Notes: a model not told the origin generated them from the sequence alone. DNA of 64,000 nt from Magnolia sinica (GCF_029962835.1 NC_080577.1:24596501-24660500); one strand, 5' to 3'; shown: positions 23,921-36,673, counted from the first letter of the stretch. Translations and numbers: made by a program.

Positions 23921-25975
23921 CATGATTTGAAGTGAATTGACCACGAAATGCATGCAAATGACCGTGAAGTGAGGGGAATTGACAGCGAAATGCCTTGAAA
24001 CGACCGTGAATCAACACGAAATTGTTTGGGATGACCGTGAAATGCATGGGAATGATCATGGTTTGAAGCGATTTGAGCGCGAAATGCATGCAAATGATCG
24101 TGAAGTGAAGGGAATTGACCGCGAAATGCCTCGAAATGACTGTGAATCAACACGGAATTGTTCGGGACGATCGTGAAATGCATGGGAATGATCATGGTTT
24201 GAAGAGATTTGACCGCGAAATGCATACAAATGACCGTGAAGTGAAGGAAATTGATCGCGAAATGCCTCGAAACAACCGTGAATCAACACAGAATTGTTTG
24301 GGACGACCGTGAAGTGCATGGGAATGATCATGGTTTGAAGCGAATTGACCGCGAAATGCATGCAACTGACCGTGAAGTGAAGGGAATTGACCGCGAAATG
24401 CCTCGAAACGACCGTGAATTAACACGAAATTGTTTGGGACGACCGTGAAATGCATGGGAATGATCATGGTTTGAAGCGAATTGACCGCGAAATGCATGCA
24501 ACTGACCGTGAAGTGAAGGGAATTGACCGCGAAATGCCTCAAAACGACCGTGAATCAACACGGAATTGTTTGGGACGACCGTGAAATGCATGGGAATGAT
24601 CATGGTTTGAAGCGAATTGACCGCGAAATGCATGCAAATGACCGTGAAGTGAAGGGAATTGACCGCGAAATGCCTCGAAACGACTGTGAATCAACACGAA
24701 ATTGTTTGGGACGACCGTGAAATGCATGGGAATGATCATGGTTTGAAGCGAATTGACCGCGAAATGCATGCAAATGACCGTGAAGTGAAGGGAATTGACC
24801 GCGAAATGCCTCGAAACGACCGTGAATCAACACGAAATTGTTTGGGACGACCGTGAAATGCATGGGAATGATCATGGTTTGAAACAATTTGACCGCGAAA
24901 TGCATGCAAATGACCGTGGAGTGAAGGGAATTGACCGCGAAATGCCTCAAAACGACCGTGAATCAACACGGAATTGTTTGGGATGACCATGAAATTCATG
25001 GGAATGATCATGGTTTGAAGCGATTTGACCGCGAAATGCATGCAAATGACCGTGAAGTGAGGGGAATTGACCGCGAAATGCCTCGAAACGACCGTGAATC
25101 AACACGGAATTGTTTGGGATGACCGTGAAATGCATGGGAATGATCATGGTTTGAAGCGATTTGAGCGCGAAATGCATGCAAATGACCGTGAAGTGAGGGG
25201 AATTGACCGCGAAATGCCTCGAAACGACCGTGAATCAACACGGAATTGTTTGGGATGACCGTGAAATGCATGGGAATGATCATGGTTTGAAGCGATTTGA
25301 CCGCGAAATGCATGCAAATGACCGTGAAGTGAAGGGAATTGACCGCGAAATGCCTCGAAACGACCGTGAATCAACACGGAATTGTTTGGGATGACCGTGA
25401 AATGCATGGGAATGATCATGGTTTGAAGCGATTTGATCGCGAAATGCATGCAAATGACCATGAAGTGAAGGGAATTGACCGCGAAATGCCTCGAAACGAC
25501 CGTGAATCAACACGAAATTGTTTGGGATGACCGTGAAATGCATGGGAATGATCATGGTTTGAAGCGAATTGACCGCGAAATGCATGCAAATGACCGTGAA
25601 GTGAAGGGAATTGACCGCGAAATGCCTCGAAACGACCGTGAATCAACACGAAATTGTTTGGGACGACCGTGAAATGCATGGGAATGATCATGGTTTGAAG
25701 CAATTTGACCGCGAAATGCATGCAAATGACCGTGGAGTGAAGGGAATTGACCGCGAAATGCCTCGAAACGACCGTGAATCAACACGGAATTGTTTGGGAT
25801 GACCGTGAAATGCATGGGAATGATCATGGTTTGAAACAATTTGACCGCGAAATGCATGCAAATGACTGTAAAGTGAAGGGAATTGACCGCAAAATGCCTC
25901 GAAACGACCGTGAATCAACACGGAATTGTTTGGGATGACCTCGAAATGCATGGGAATGATCATGGTTGAAGCGAT
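23921..25975 (+). repeat. 136-bp tandem satellite array, about 15 units
   Basis: The block attgtttggg recurs at exactly 136-bp steps from 24021 to about 25925. Each unit is made of about six diverged sub-repeats of around 20-30 bp built on GACCGYGAARTG (for example attgaccgcgaaatgcatgc and atgaccgtgaagtgaaggga). Since 136 is not a multiple of three, frames shift at every unit. Identical 63-65 and 101-codon open frames appear on both strands at 136-bp spacing; they are satellite shadows. The array decays from 25976 to 26215. Confidence 0.95.
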
Positions 25976-26214
25976 TTGACCTACAGAATTGTTTGGAATG
26001 ACCTGAAATGCATGGATGAATGGAGATTGCCGCAAATGCTCAAATGACCGTGAATAAGAAAAGTTTGGATACGTGAAATGCATGGAATGCAGCTGCAATT
26101 AAAACGTGAATGAAGGATTGACCGTGAAATGCATGGAATTGATCGCGAAGTAAATGAAATGAATGAAATTGACCGCGAATTGATTGAAATTGACCGCGAA
26201 GTGAATGAAATGGA

Positions 26215-27448
26215 TTTTCGACCATAGATCTAATAGAATCTTGAAAAATAACCAGGTTGGTTGGCTAAAGTAACTTCTCCTACCCCAAAATCATATAGGG
26301 TACGTCAAGTAACTAATTTTGGTTTAGGAGATATTCTTGTTAAATGAATAAAGAAATAAATGAAAAAAAGAGAGAATTTTTTTTTTATATGCTTATATAT
26401 ACATATTTATATAAATATGTATTAGAGAAAATTGTAGGTTGAACAAATTTATCTATGTAAAAAAATAAATAAATAAATAAAATAAAAAATAAAAATAAAA
26501 TAAAATTCATAAACCGGCACAGACTACAGTTATGGCTACGGTTATAATCCGTAGCTATTGGTCATATCATCTTCGATACATATCGAATACTCTTCGATAT
26601 GTATCGAAAATTGCAGGATTTTTGAGGCAAATTCACTGGACCGTTCTGGACCTTTTTCGATTAATCGAAAGACCTTCGATACATATAAAAGGACATGTCG
26701 AAGCGGCAAGGGCTACGGCTATGGCTACGGTTATAATCCGTAGCTATAGAAAACACCGTAGCCATAAGTTCCTAAGTTCCTGGCCTATTTATTTATTATT
26801 ATTTTATTTTTTACTGTTGTAATCCCCACCGCTTTTTGTGGGTCCTATGATGAGGTATGTGTTATATCCAAACCGTCCATATATTGGACGAACTCATATT
26901 AGGGCTTGAGATAAAAAATGAGACAGATCTAGCTATCAAGTGGACCACACTGTAAAAGGCTGTGGAGGATTGAACGTCTACCATTGAAAACCTTTTAGGG
27001 GTCCCAGAAGTTTTGGATCATTATGAAATTTTTTTTTTGTGACCTTATGAATAAATGTTATGGTGGGCCCTACAAAATTTTTAACGGTGAAAATCAATTT
27101 TCCCGTTGCTCTTTGTGGTGTGGTCCAATTGATCTTTGGATATGATTTTTTTTTTTATAATGCTCCCAAATTATCTCGAAATATGGATGAACGTTGTGGA
27201 TATAATAAATACGTAACTGTGGGGCCCATGTAACTTTGATATCTTTTGAACCGTTCGTACAACTCGGAGTTCGAGGAGTGTCAGCACTCGTCTTCGAGCA
27301 CCACCGATCCGCTTGACGGAACAAGCAGCGGCATTTCCGACCTTTGGCAAGCCATCCGTACAGCTGGGTCGTATTCTCGCAAAGGAAAATGAAGTGGGCT
27401 TAGTCTCCTAAATGGGCCATAAAGGGATCGTACAGTCGTAAATTTCTC
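26215..27448 (-). repeat. Right terminal inverted repeat of the Mutator-like element
   Basis: The inverted partner of 22448-23690. It begins with gaatgaaatggattttcgac and ends with cgtaaatttctc. It differs from the left arm by small indels, for example around 27030 where the CATCCAATC part is missing. Confidence 0.85.
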
Positions 27449-27458
27449 TATTAGAGAG
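27449..27458. repeat. Right target-site duplication of the Mutator-like element
   Basis: TATTAGAGAG, identical to 22438-22447. Confidence 0.85.
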
Positions 27459-27559
27459 GGAGAAATCCGGTGCATCTTGTTAGGTGGGTCAAGGAAATGA
27501 TGTGGACTAATGAGAAGCTACGGCATTCAAGGTGGAAGCCCATTGCCTACTTAATAAAC

Positions 27560-27990
27560 TCTGTGGGGTCCACCTTGATATACATGCCTCAGCCACACTG
27601 TCCATCCGTTTTACCAGCCCATTTTAGTCTATTATCCTATAATTGAACCATATTCAAACCTCAAGTGACCACACCCCAGGAAACAGTGGGAATTGAATCC
27701 TAACCGTTGAAAATTTCTTAGGCGCCACAAAAGTTTTAGATCAAGCCAATATTTGTGTTTGTCCCTTATCCACGTCTGTGTAACCCTATGGACAGGTTGA
27801 ATTACAAGTAAACATCACTGTAGTCCATAGGAAGATTTCAATGGTGGAGATTTTTATGTCCACTCTCTCGTATAGCGTGGTCCACTTGATCTTTGGATAA
27901 GCTTCAATTTTGGGCTCATGCTCTAAAGGATCCGAACGACACGTGGATAAAAAGCATACATCTAAAGTGGGCCCCACAAAGTTTAATCAG
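27560..27990. repeat. GGGCCC-type dispersed repeat copy
   Basis: This copy begins ctgtggggtccaccttgata and ends with agtgggccccacaaagttta, so its ends are complementary. Internal landmarks are agtttccta-like agtgggaattgaatcctaac and gtggtccacttgatctttgg. Non-coding. Confidence 0.65.
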
Positions 27991-28139
27991 TAAGCTATAG
28001 CGTACTGAGTAACTCAGCACACTACACAGGTCGCTTCCAATGAAGGTGACCCAAAATAATATTCAACGCATAAGTTTTGATTTCTCACGCTTGAAGTAGC
28101 GGAGAGCGGATTAGGTGAGACCCGAGCCTCACCCAAGAT

Positions 28140-28510
28140 GGTGCGGCCACTACCATGGAGCCAACCTTGATGTATGTATTCTATATCCAGGCCGTTCATC
28201 CGTTTTTTCAGATCACTTTAGAGCATTATGCCAAAATTGAAACAGATCCAATTATTACGTGGACCGTGAAATAGGAAACAGTGATGATTGACCATTAATA
28301 GGCCACAAAAGTTTTAGATCAAGCTGATATTTATTTATTTCTTTTCCTTCATCCAATCTTATTTGACCTTATCAACAAATAAGATAGGATGGCAAATAAA
28401 CACTACTTAAACATTAAGGCACGCCCAAAGAAATATTTAATGGTAGGAGGTTCAATAACCACTATACCCTATGGTATGGTCCACCTGATAATTAGATCTA
28501 CAATGTGGTC
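28140..28510. repeat. GGGCCC-type repeat copy ending at a solo LTR
   Basis: It starts with tggagccaaccttgatgtat and runs to atggtccacctgataattag. The end expected from other copies is missing; the solo LTR begins 30 bases later. Confidence 0.6.
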
Positions 28511-28539
28511 CTGATTAACCATGTGTTGAGTAGTGTTCC

Positions 28540-31500
28540 TGTAAGACCCTAATCCAAGTGTGCACGCCGTTTCTTTAGGTCATGCGGTCCTACCGGTTGA
28601 ATTCCGGTGACCCGCGACATATGGATAGTGTTTGCTGTCACCCTTAAGTCTGGTCTCGTTGAACCAACTCGGATCGACCCAAAACCTATGCCATTGTATC
28701 CGCATTAGCGTCGCGGTTCTAACGCCGCGTCTCATGCATGAAACCGACGTGTACATCGCAAGTTATGGGTCACGCTCAATTTCGACCGTTGATTATGTGT
28801 GATGGTGGACCCCACCCTAGCACCACACACTTCCCCATGTGATGATGTCATCCCTAGGCTTAAGCTCTCTAGCAAGCCTGCACCCTACATCTAGAAAACC
28901 TATGAGCTTACAACATTGTTTGTATCACCATAGCCTTATTATGGTTTTGTCTATCCAAGGATAGAAGTAATCATTTCTCTCTCTTTTCTAGTAAGCCCTC
29001 CTTCTTGCCCTCTCATTTTCTCTTTCAGTCTCTCTTCTCTCCTCCTAGCAAACCCATGGACCTTCCCACCCTCTCTGTTTCTCCAGCCCCCTCTCCCTCA
29101 AATCCCCTCTAATCTAGCATTCAACAACTCATCTCAACCTTAGGAACCCCTTCCTTGGAGCATGGAGATCATGTTGATGTAGATTTGGAGATTGGATCCT
29201 TAGAGGTGGGTGCATGTATTTTCTATTTCAGACTTCTTTGTATTTTGGATGTTCTCCATCTTTTCTTTTCATGATTGGAGTATGTGGGGCCCATCAAGAG
29301 ATGGTGGTGGCCCCAAGACTCCATGGATGTGGCTTAAAGCCCATCTTACATTGCATGCATGTTAGATGCAAGGGGCCATTCTCTATGGACCCCTTCATGG
29401 CCTTTTCTTCCTTTGATCAGGGATTCTTGGGTCATCTAGACCCTTGATCCTTGATGGAGATTGGATCTCCACCATAGATCGCAAGTAGGAGTCATATGAT
29501 CCATATATATCTTGTGTATCTTGTATAATGAAATGTATGTGCATGTATGATGAAGGGAAGGGCCTCAATGTGGCAGAAACTGTGGCCAGATCTTTGTTTT
29601 TTCCCTTATAGATAACCTCTGATCATATGTGTGTGGCCCACCTTGTGGACCAACAAAATCCAGACCGTCTATGGAGGTTGGACGTTCATGACAGTCCACC
29701 TTGGACATGTGGCCCCAAAAATCCACCTAAATGTGGGGCACATGTAAGGGGTTTTTGTTATTGGGGAAGGTTTGAATGTTTGTAGAGCCCACTGGGGTTG
29801 TCCATCCCATAATTTTCTGGGATTAAATCTCACTTTAAATAATATTTATATTTAATTCTTTTCAGTTATATGTTGCTATCCAGAACTGTCTGGACAGATT
29901 TTTGGGTCAACGTGGGGCCAGATTTTGGAGCTTTTAGTGGGGAGTTTTGTTCCAAGTAATATATGAATTTTGAAAGTGTATGTCCCACTTATAAGCATGC
30001 CAAATTTCAGCCTTGACTGATCTCATTTGGGTCTCCAAAAGAGTGGGCCAATATGGGTATGTTATTGGATTTTTTGCTATAAATTCCAGCAACATTATCT
30101 CACATAAAACCGTAATTTAAAAATATTTTCTCTGATGGTGGGCCATCTTTATGGACTTTTTCTTGTTGTGTACATGATGAGAGACCTTGGCCCTAAATTT
30201 TTAATTTTTAAGAGGCCTGGAACCCACTCCATTGGAGTGCCCAAAGTTAGTACAACAATATATGTTGCTGGAATTTTTTGACATTTTGTTATCCTCTTGA
30301 GTTGTAACTGATTTTGGGTCCCAGCCTAGCTAGACTTGTGTATGTTTAGTGGGGCCCATCTCTGATGTATCTGACGTCCATGTGGACCATGTATGTGGGG
30401 CCAACCAGCTGGACTAGCGTTCCCTACTGGACGTCCAGCATGGTGGACCGTCCATGGGTTGGCCCACCATGATGTATGTTTTGTGTCCACGCCGTTTTCC
30501 CTCTCTATGGTGGCCCACGTGGAGTGTGGGACCACCCCAGGTAGACGTCCCATGTGGGGCCACCTCAGGGATGTGTGGAGTTCACTTTGATGTGTGTATG
30601 GGCCAGGATGCCCAGTCCTTCAGATGCCCAGGCCATGGGCTGCTCTTGCTGGCCCTTATGGAAATATTTTCCACATGTTTTAACAAGTATCTGTGCTTCA
30701 GCAGGCCCAAATTGTTGATGGACTGAAAATTCAGTAAGGGCCCAAATGAATATTGTTTTGGACTCAATTGTATGAGATGTGGGGCCCACTTTATTGAGAA
30801 AGTTGGGGTGCATGATGCACACCTATTTTGGTAATATTTTTGGCTTGATTAGTGCCCTTTTTGGGCTTGATTGGTGCATAGTTTAGCTACCCCTTTTTAT
30901 GGTCCTTGTGGACCCAAGTATGACCAGATTTTTGGGACTTCTTGGTGGGCCCAGAGTGGGCTAGAACGTCCCACCTTAGCCCAGCTATATGTTGGGCTGA
31001 TTTCCACCATTTAAATGGACTTGTGGGCTAGATAAAGGTGGTTTTGGGCCCTTATTTGCCCACTTAAATGTGTTAGTTTCTGGGCTGATGTAAAGGGACT
31101 CATTCCACCAAACTTAGACTTGTTTTTGGGCCATGTATTTGTGCCCATGGGCTGCCCCTTAAGTTCACCTAAATGTATGGGTCTTGTGGCCAATGAGACT
31201 TGGGCTTTGGGCCTTGGTTCCCCTCATTGGGCAAAGATTGTTAGAGGTAATATTGGGTCTACTTCCTTATGCCTTTTATGAGACTATGTGCATATGGTTT
31301 GGATATGGGCCTTGGGCCTTATGTTTATGTGGTTTGTGGATTAGATGCCCTAGGGCAATTATGGTTGAAAGTTTCCATTTGGAGCCTTCTAGGTTCATTA
31401 GTTGCTAAGTGTGGTTGAATGCCCACCTTAGTCCCTTGCTAGGCTCGTTTCTATATTAATTTCTAAGCCCTAGCTTTGTATGCTTAGTCTCGTAGGTTAC

Positions 31501-32892
31501 CCCAGGTAAATGAGCTCCCACTAGAGGTTGTATTCCTTATGAGGAATTGGTTAAGTGCCTAGACCCTTCATGGTTAGGTAGAGAGTACATCTTCTTAATT
31601 CACCTCATTGGCACCTTTATTCATCCCACTCCTATACGCATTACATGCATGCTTGGTTGAGGTATGATTGGCCATGGTTGTGCCATTGTGTAGAACATGT
31701 TGGTATCTTCCCGAGGGATTGAGTTTACCCTCTTAAGCATGATGGATGCTTGGGATTGATGCATGGTTGAGAGTGTGACTCATGCATCTGGCATTGCATA
31801 GCATATGGATATTCGCCCTTGCTTCATCAGGACCGTAGCCTCCACAGGTATATCGTAGATGGCCGCTTTTGGACATCGAAAATGTTACTTCAGCATTGAG
31901 GTGCATAGGATATTCCTGGGTGAAAGCCCCTAAACTTCCACGGTACCGAGGGGACGCCTCAACGCCGAGACCGAGTGGAAAATATGAGCACACGAGAGCT
32001 TTATACCATTAGGCCGCGACTCCCACTGCAACATGGTCGGTTGGGAGGGGGTGTAGCCTTACCTGCCTGACAAAGAGGGTAATAGCTAGGCTGAGTTTGA
32101 TCAGCTCGTGAATAAGTCCGCTACCGTCGAGCCTCATTGGTGATTAACTGTCCACAGGCGGGTAGTGAGGTCTCTTATGCTCACTAGGCTGTGCGGCTAG
32201 TAGAGTGGCAATTAGCATGTAGTGTGTTAGACCCCGGTGATTTCCCTAGAGAGGAACTATACTGATATGTGTACTTATTATGAGGACTGGCATGATTGCA
32301 TTACACCTTACATTAGCATTTGGCTGTATAAGCCTTATGTTGCATTGCCTTGATATGGCGCCCAGTACTCATCTATTGCATTACATAGCCTTGGTACTGC
32401 TTACTGCATTCATAGCTTAGCCTTGGTATGACTAGTGGCATTGGTATCATTTATGTTTCCTTCTGCATTCTCCCCTATCTTCTTCTGAGCACCATTTCAC
32501 ATAACTTATACACGATTGATGCGTGCAGGAGATCCTAAGTCAGCATAGTAGCAAAGGATCCGTGGATTGGATTGGCGGGAGCTGAGGACCCTAGTTGCAG
32601 ACCTTTCCTTCCCTTCTTTCTATATTATGTATTTCCTTTAAGCCTTGTACCTGTAAAGTTTAAATTCTTTATGGATTTTGTAGTGTGTTCCTTATTTATT
32701 CTCTGAGATTTACTTGCTATGATCTTGTGTTTGCTCAATTGGATTGGAATTATGATATCGAAATCCTCCTTGTACGATCTCAGGATTGGAACCTGAGCTA
32801 GGAACCAATAATAGGATACTACGGAGGCTGTTGTAATCAGAATCGGCTATCGGGTTCCTTGTGAGTCCGGTCACCGAGTCTGGGGCGTGACA
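28540..32892 (+). mobile_element. Solo LTR A of the large gypsy family, 4.35 kb
   Basis: It begins TGTAAGACCCTAATCC and ends GTCTGGGGCGTGACA, and is flanked by the 5-bp duplication GTTCC (28535-28539 and 32893-32897). No internal retrotransposon sequence lies between, so it is a solo LTR left by recombination between two LTRs. It is collinear with the 3' LTR of the Tekay-like element and with solo LTR B. Shared landmarks are gcggttctaacgccgcg, actcatgcatctggcattgc and the A-into-TTGTAG end region. Reading frames inside are not genes. Confidence 0.88.
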
Positions 32893-33079
32893 GTTCCTAT
32901 TCATACACTAGCTATAATAAACATTTTGCTACTCTGGAGAAGAGCTGGGCGGATTCTTTTTTAGGCTGGGATAATGGTAAGAAAAAACAACATTGAAGAT
33001 GACTTGTGAGTCTATTATGGAAATCTAATTGCATCTGAAGAAGTTTCGTTAAAGAAAAGTATAAGTTAGATTTTTTTGG

Positions 33080-33812
33080 AGCTTCAGGAAGCTCGTTGTG
33101 GTAGCGACAAGTAGCCTTTTTGGAGGGGAATAGTTAGCTTACAGGCCTGTGGACTGGACTGGACTGGGTTGGGGCCACTATCCTCATTTGCCTTGAATCC
33201 CATCCCTGAATAAGTGGCTTGGCTTAGAGTGAAGGACGTTCTCAATCCGTATGGCCTCTATCCGGATCCTATTATGGACTCGCTTCTTCCATGGGTTGTT
33301 TTGGATCACATCAAAGATGAGGGCTTATGCACCTCAGATGTTGAGCACAGATGCATCTGGGCGTTAGATCTCTCTGGAGAATTTTCTATTAGAGCAGCTT
33401 GGAAGTTTACTAGATTGTCCATTGAGAGGAAAGATTAGTTGAAGTGGGTGTGGCACTCTAAGTTGCCACCTAAAATCTCCCTGTTTTCATCGAAGCTGTT
33501 GAATAATGTGATCCCTGTGGATGCAAGGATTTAAGAAAGAGGAGTTCACCTAGCTTTGGCTAGGAGTCTAAAAGCAAAAAATGTAAATCACCTGTTTGTG
33601 TTAAGGAAGCTAGCAACATGGCTTCTTCAGTTCCTCTTTTGGGCTCTCTTGCATTATGGATCAGTCTACTATTTGTAGGACTTCCCAATGGTGGAGAGAG
33701 AAGCCTCGGAAATGGACCGACTATCTTCTATATAAGGGCTGCTCCTTAGCATAATCTTCTAGGAAATTTGGCTGCAAAGAAATGCCTATCAATTCGAAGA
33801 TATGAGAGTTTA
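33080..33812 (+). pseudogene. LINE ORF2 remnant, zinc-binding region, left part
   Basis: The piece 33214-33438 and its continuation contain SGEFSIRAAWKFT, then WHSKLPPKISLF and IPVDARI with GVHLA. This is the zf-RVT region that follows the reverse transcriptase in plant non-LTR retrotransposons. Stops break it (33438, and at the ARI position). The sequence stops at the Copia-2 5' LTR at 33813 and resumes at 57278 with an RNase H start, so Copia-2 jumped into this LINE. The LINE start is not visible. Confidence 0.7.
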
Positions 33813-33992
33813 TGTTATTAAAATAGATGTCTTAAATCTGGCTCAAGGTCTTCGACTGGTCGAAGCCCTCCTTCGACTAGAAAAGGGTTACACATATTAT
33901 GCACGGTTTATGCGCGAAGTGCGTAAATTTGAGGCAGTTTCCAGACTATTATAAAGTCGGTGTGAAAGTGGTGTTTCCTAAACTATACATAT
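33813..33992 (+). repeat. Copia-2 5' LTR, first part
   Basis: It begins TGTTATTAAAATAGATGTCT, matching the 3' LTR start at 56754 (TGTTAAAACAAATGTCT). It is cut at 33992 by the gypsy element and resumes at 53659. Preceding bases GTTTA (33808-33812) nearly match GTTTC after the 3' LTR (57278-57282), a one-base-decayed target duplication. Confidence 0.85.
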
Positions 33993-35054
33993 TGTAAGAC
34001 CCGTGTCTTAGTCCGTACCGTTCCGTTAGATTCCGCGGTCCTTCCGGTCAAATTTTGACAACATTCGTACCGTATCCGACGATTGTGCGCAATCCTAAGC
34101 CGAGTCCTGCATACTGAAGATGGCTCGACTCGAAACTTGTATCTCAGCGACCGCGTCGTCGCAGCGGTTTCAATGCCGCAACTCGTACACCGAACCGATA
34201 CCCAGGCCAGGAGATGTAGGCCAGCGTTTGTTTCGAAGAAACGCTGCGCGTTGTGAATACGAGGGAATCTCTATGTTATGTCCCATCAATCAATCAATCA
34301 ATCAATATCAAGTACAACCATACCCCAAGTACAACACCCATCCCTCCTTTTCCATAAGTCAACTCTCTCTCTCCCCTCACCATTCCTCCTTTACCAATAT
34401 TTCAACTCAACCCATACCTCTCCTTACAACCACCACATCACCCATCCCCTTTAATATATTTTTTTCTCTTTTTCCCTCATTCTATCTCTACTCTTCCAAG
34501 CTCCATACGTCCAACCTTCCCAAGCAATTCCAAGAGCAACAAGTGTGGCCCATTTTCTCACCCCCTCATCTCTCATCCCCACCATAGAAACTCCATCATG
34601 CGCATTACTCTGACCTTGCATTCTGAGCACACTTATACTGCGCACATACTTACACCACCCTCTAAGCTTTCTATAAGCTTATGCACGATTAATGTGTGCA
34701 GGTGACGCCGGGACGCAGCCGTAGCATAGTAGCAGCAGGAGCGTGCAATCGAGCTTTTGGAGTTTTTGTTATTTGCATTATCTTGTATTTCCCTTCAGAC
34801 GCATTGTACTCAAAAGTTTTTTATCATAGTGGATTTTGTGATGGTGTTCTTGTGGTTATTGTTCGTGGGTTATGCTTATAGTTATGCTCATTATGAATCA
34901 GACTGATGATTATAAATCCTCCTTGTAGTATTCCAGGATCGGAATCTGGTGTATGGGTGCCGGGAGCCAAGAATGGGGTTTTACGGAGGCTGTCGGCACC
35001 GGATTCGGCGATTGAGAATTTTGTGAGCCCAGTTTCCGAGTTCGAGGCGTGACA
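33993..35054 (+). repeat. 5' LTR of the Tekay-like element, internally deleted
   Basis: It begins TGTAAGACCCGTGTCTTAGT and ends CGAGGCGTGACA. At 1,062 bp it is about a quarter of the 3' LTR. It follows the 3' LTR to the block atagaaactccatcat (about 34595), then jumps to the block gcattactctga found near 53215 in the 3' LTR. About 3.1 kb is missing between. Confidence 0.88.
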
Positions 35055-35078
35055 AAAGTTGGTATCAGGGCATAACTT
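35055..35078 (+). other. Primer-binding site of the Tekay-like element
   Basis: Three bases after the LTR comes GTTGGTATCAGGGCATAAC. This resembles the usual site TGGTATCAGAGC complementary to initiator methionine tRNA with one substitution. Confidence 0.7.
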
Positions 35079-35214
35079 GGGAATAATCGAGAACAACATC
35101 ACATATTTGCTATGAGTTTAGGACGATTAAGTTCCAAGTGGGAAACCTACCATTTGAGTTCCTTAACGTGCGATTCTCAAGGTTGATTAGCGTCATTATT
35201 CTTTCCTATAGGAC

Positions 35215-36118
35215 ATACCGCCCAGGAGAGCGACCCGAGCGCACCCCGCTCCACCACCTGAGGCTCCATCTTTACCACCTGCGCCTCCAGTTCCACCGCT
35301 AGAGATCCCTGCTCCCCTGCCAGAGGATGACGTTCCTCCACCTGAGGCCAGTGCGGATCCGTCCGTGCCTATGAGTGCCTCGCAGTTACAACAGATGTTG
35401 CAGGCTGTGACTGTTGTGCTTAAGGGCAGGGCAGGAGCCCAGTTGTTTCTCTAGCCCGGGCCGAGCAGGAGCGCGTGAGTGTCCTTCTTCGAGAGTTCAG
35501 ACAAGCGTTTCTAGGGCGAGCCAGATCCGACAGCAACTGAGAGATGGCGCTCCGATGTGGAGAAGATTTTTGATACCATGTCATGTACGACCGAGCAGCG
35601 AGTCCGGTTGGCTGTATTTCTTCTCTAGGGAGAGGCCGAGCACTGGTGGACCTCCGTTACCCATGTCGCAGGACATGATCATGTCTGGACATGGGACGAC
35701 TTTATCGACCGATTTGAGGAGCAGTACTTCCCTGACCATATTCAACGTCAGAGGGCACTAGAGTTTGAGACTCTGGTGCAGGGGGACATGACCATGGCGC
35801 AGTACGCTGCCTGTTTCGTGGCACTATCGAGGTTTGCGCCACATATGGTTGATAATGAGGGGCGGAAGGCCCACCGTTTTGAGAGCGGCTTACATTATGG
35901 TCTTCAAGGCCGTGTTATTGGACATGAGCTTCCGACTTTTCAGGCGGTAGTGCGGAGGGCTCAAATTTATGAGACTGAGTGGGCCGGCTCGCAGGGCAAC
36001 AGAGATCAGAGGAGGGGTCAGAATCGAAAGAGGCAGGCCCCCTTCAGTAGCTCCCAGCAGCATCGACGCCCATAAAGGTACATGAGCCACTCACCTGCTA
36101 GAGCACCAGTAGCACCTC
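35215..36118 (+). pseudogene. Tekay-like gag remnant
   Basis: Gag builds the particle that packages the element RNA. The expected start codon at 35215 reads ATA; the frame after it (PPRRATRAHPAPPPEAP) is the proline-rich beginning typical of this lineage. The capsid part follows with frameshifts, and 35776-36075 encodes MTMAQYAACFVALSRFAPHM and ends in a basic stretch with RDQRRGQNRKRQ. The solo LTR at 36124 interrupts it just before the zinc knuckle, which continues at 41590 as ACFGCGQQ. Lost start, stops (near 35453) and insertion make it non-functional. Confidence 0.8.
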
Positions 36119-36673
36119 CAGCGTGTAACGCCCCGACTTTTCAAGACCCGAGTACATGACCCGTGTCCCGAAAACCCGAGTGTTAACCTTAAAGGATGGT
36201 CAGGTATAATATTTTTCTTTTATCAGAGTAAGCAGATGAGCGTAGAGTGGACAAGTAGGATAAAGGGAAATTTCAAATTTCATTTAGAATATACAAGTGC
36301 TGCCCAAAATGACTTATACAAACCAATGTCTCCAAAATTAACAAATACAAGAATTACATGATCTAATACATGAGAAATAATAGAAAGCATATAAATATGA
36401 GCCGCAAGATCACACAGCTCCTCCGAGCATACAGTCATGCATTCCTGGTGATTGTACCCTGCTCCTTATCAAGTCTGAACATGCATATCACTTAAGCCAC
36501 CTGTACTACCTGTACGGTTTTATATTTGATGGATGAGTGGCCAACTCAGTGTGAATTTTCCTCAAGATTTCACACCGCCGCATTAGGTAAGAAATAGTAT
36601 AAAACATATAGACAACTAAAACAGCGTAAATGCAGTCTTGTTAGATGCATGGATGCATGAATGTAATGATCGA

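Larger units (their letters stand above)
22448..27448. mobile_element. Mutator-like element with giant TIRs and a satellite core
   Basis: The element is 5,001 bp. Both ends read GAGAAATTTACGACTGTACG inward, and the match continues for about 1.24 kb (22448-23690 against 26215-27448). A terminal G-A-G start and a perfect 10-bp target duplication support the Mutator superfamily; MULE classes with long TIRs are established. No transposase frame exists: the centre is a 136-bp tandem array. It is therefore non-autonomous. A transcript through it could fold into a very long hairpin and feed small-RNA production, which is inference. Confidence 0.85.

Noticed and set aside
23921..25975. CRISPR-like look of a regularly spaced repeat
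   Set aside because: There are no unique spacers; the entire 136-bp unit repeats, and the context is a plant transposon.
23683..26098. A family of 63-136-codon open frames on both strands, repeated every 136 bp
   Set aside because: They are the same satellite unit read in rotating frames. 136 is not a multiple of three, both strands are open, and the start points repeat at exactly 136-bp steps.
29214..31408. Several 60-90-codon frames in solo LTR A
   Set aside because: They sit inside an LTR, lack recognisable domains and overlap each other on both strands.
34120..34587. A 155-codon open frame in the 5' LTR
   Set aside because: It lies wholly in LTR sequence, is broken in the other LTR copies and shows no protein family features.
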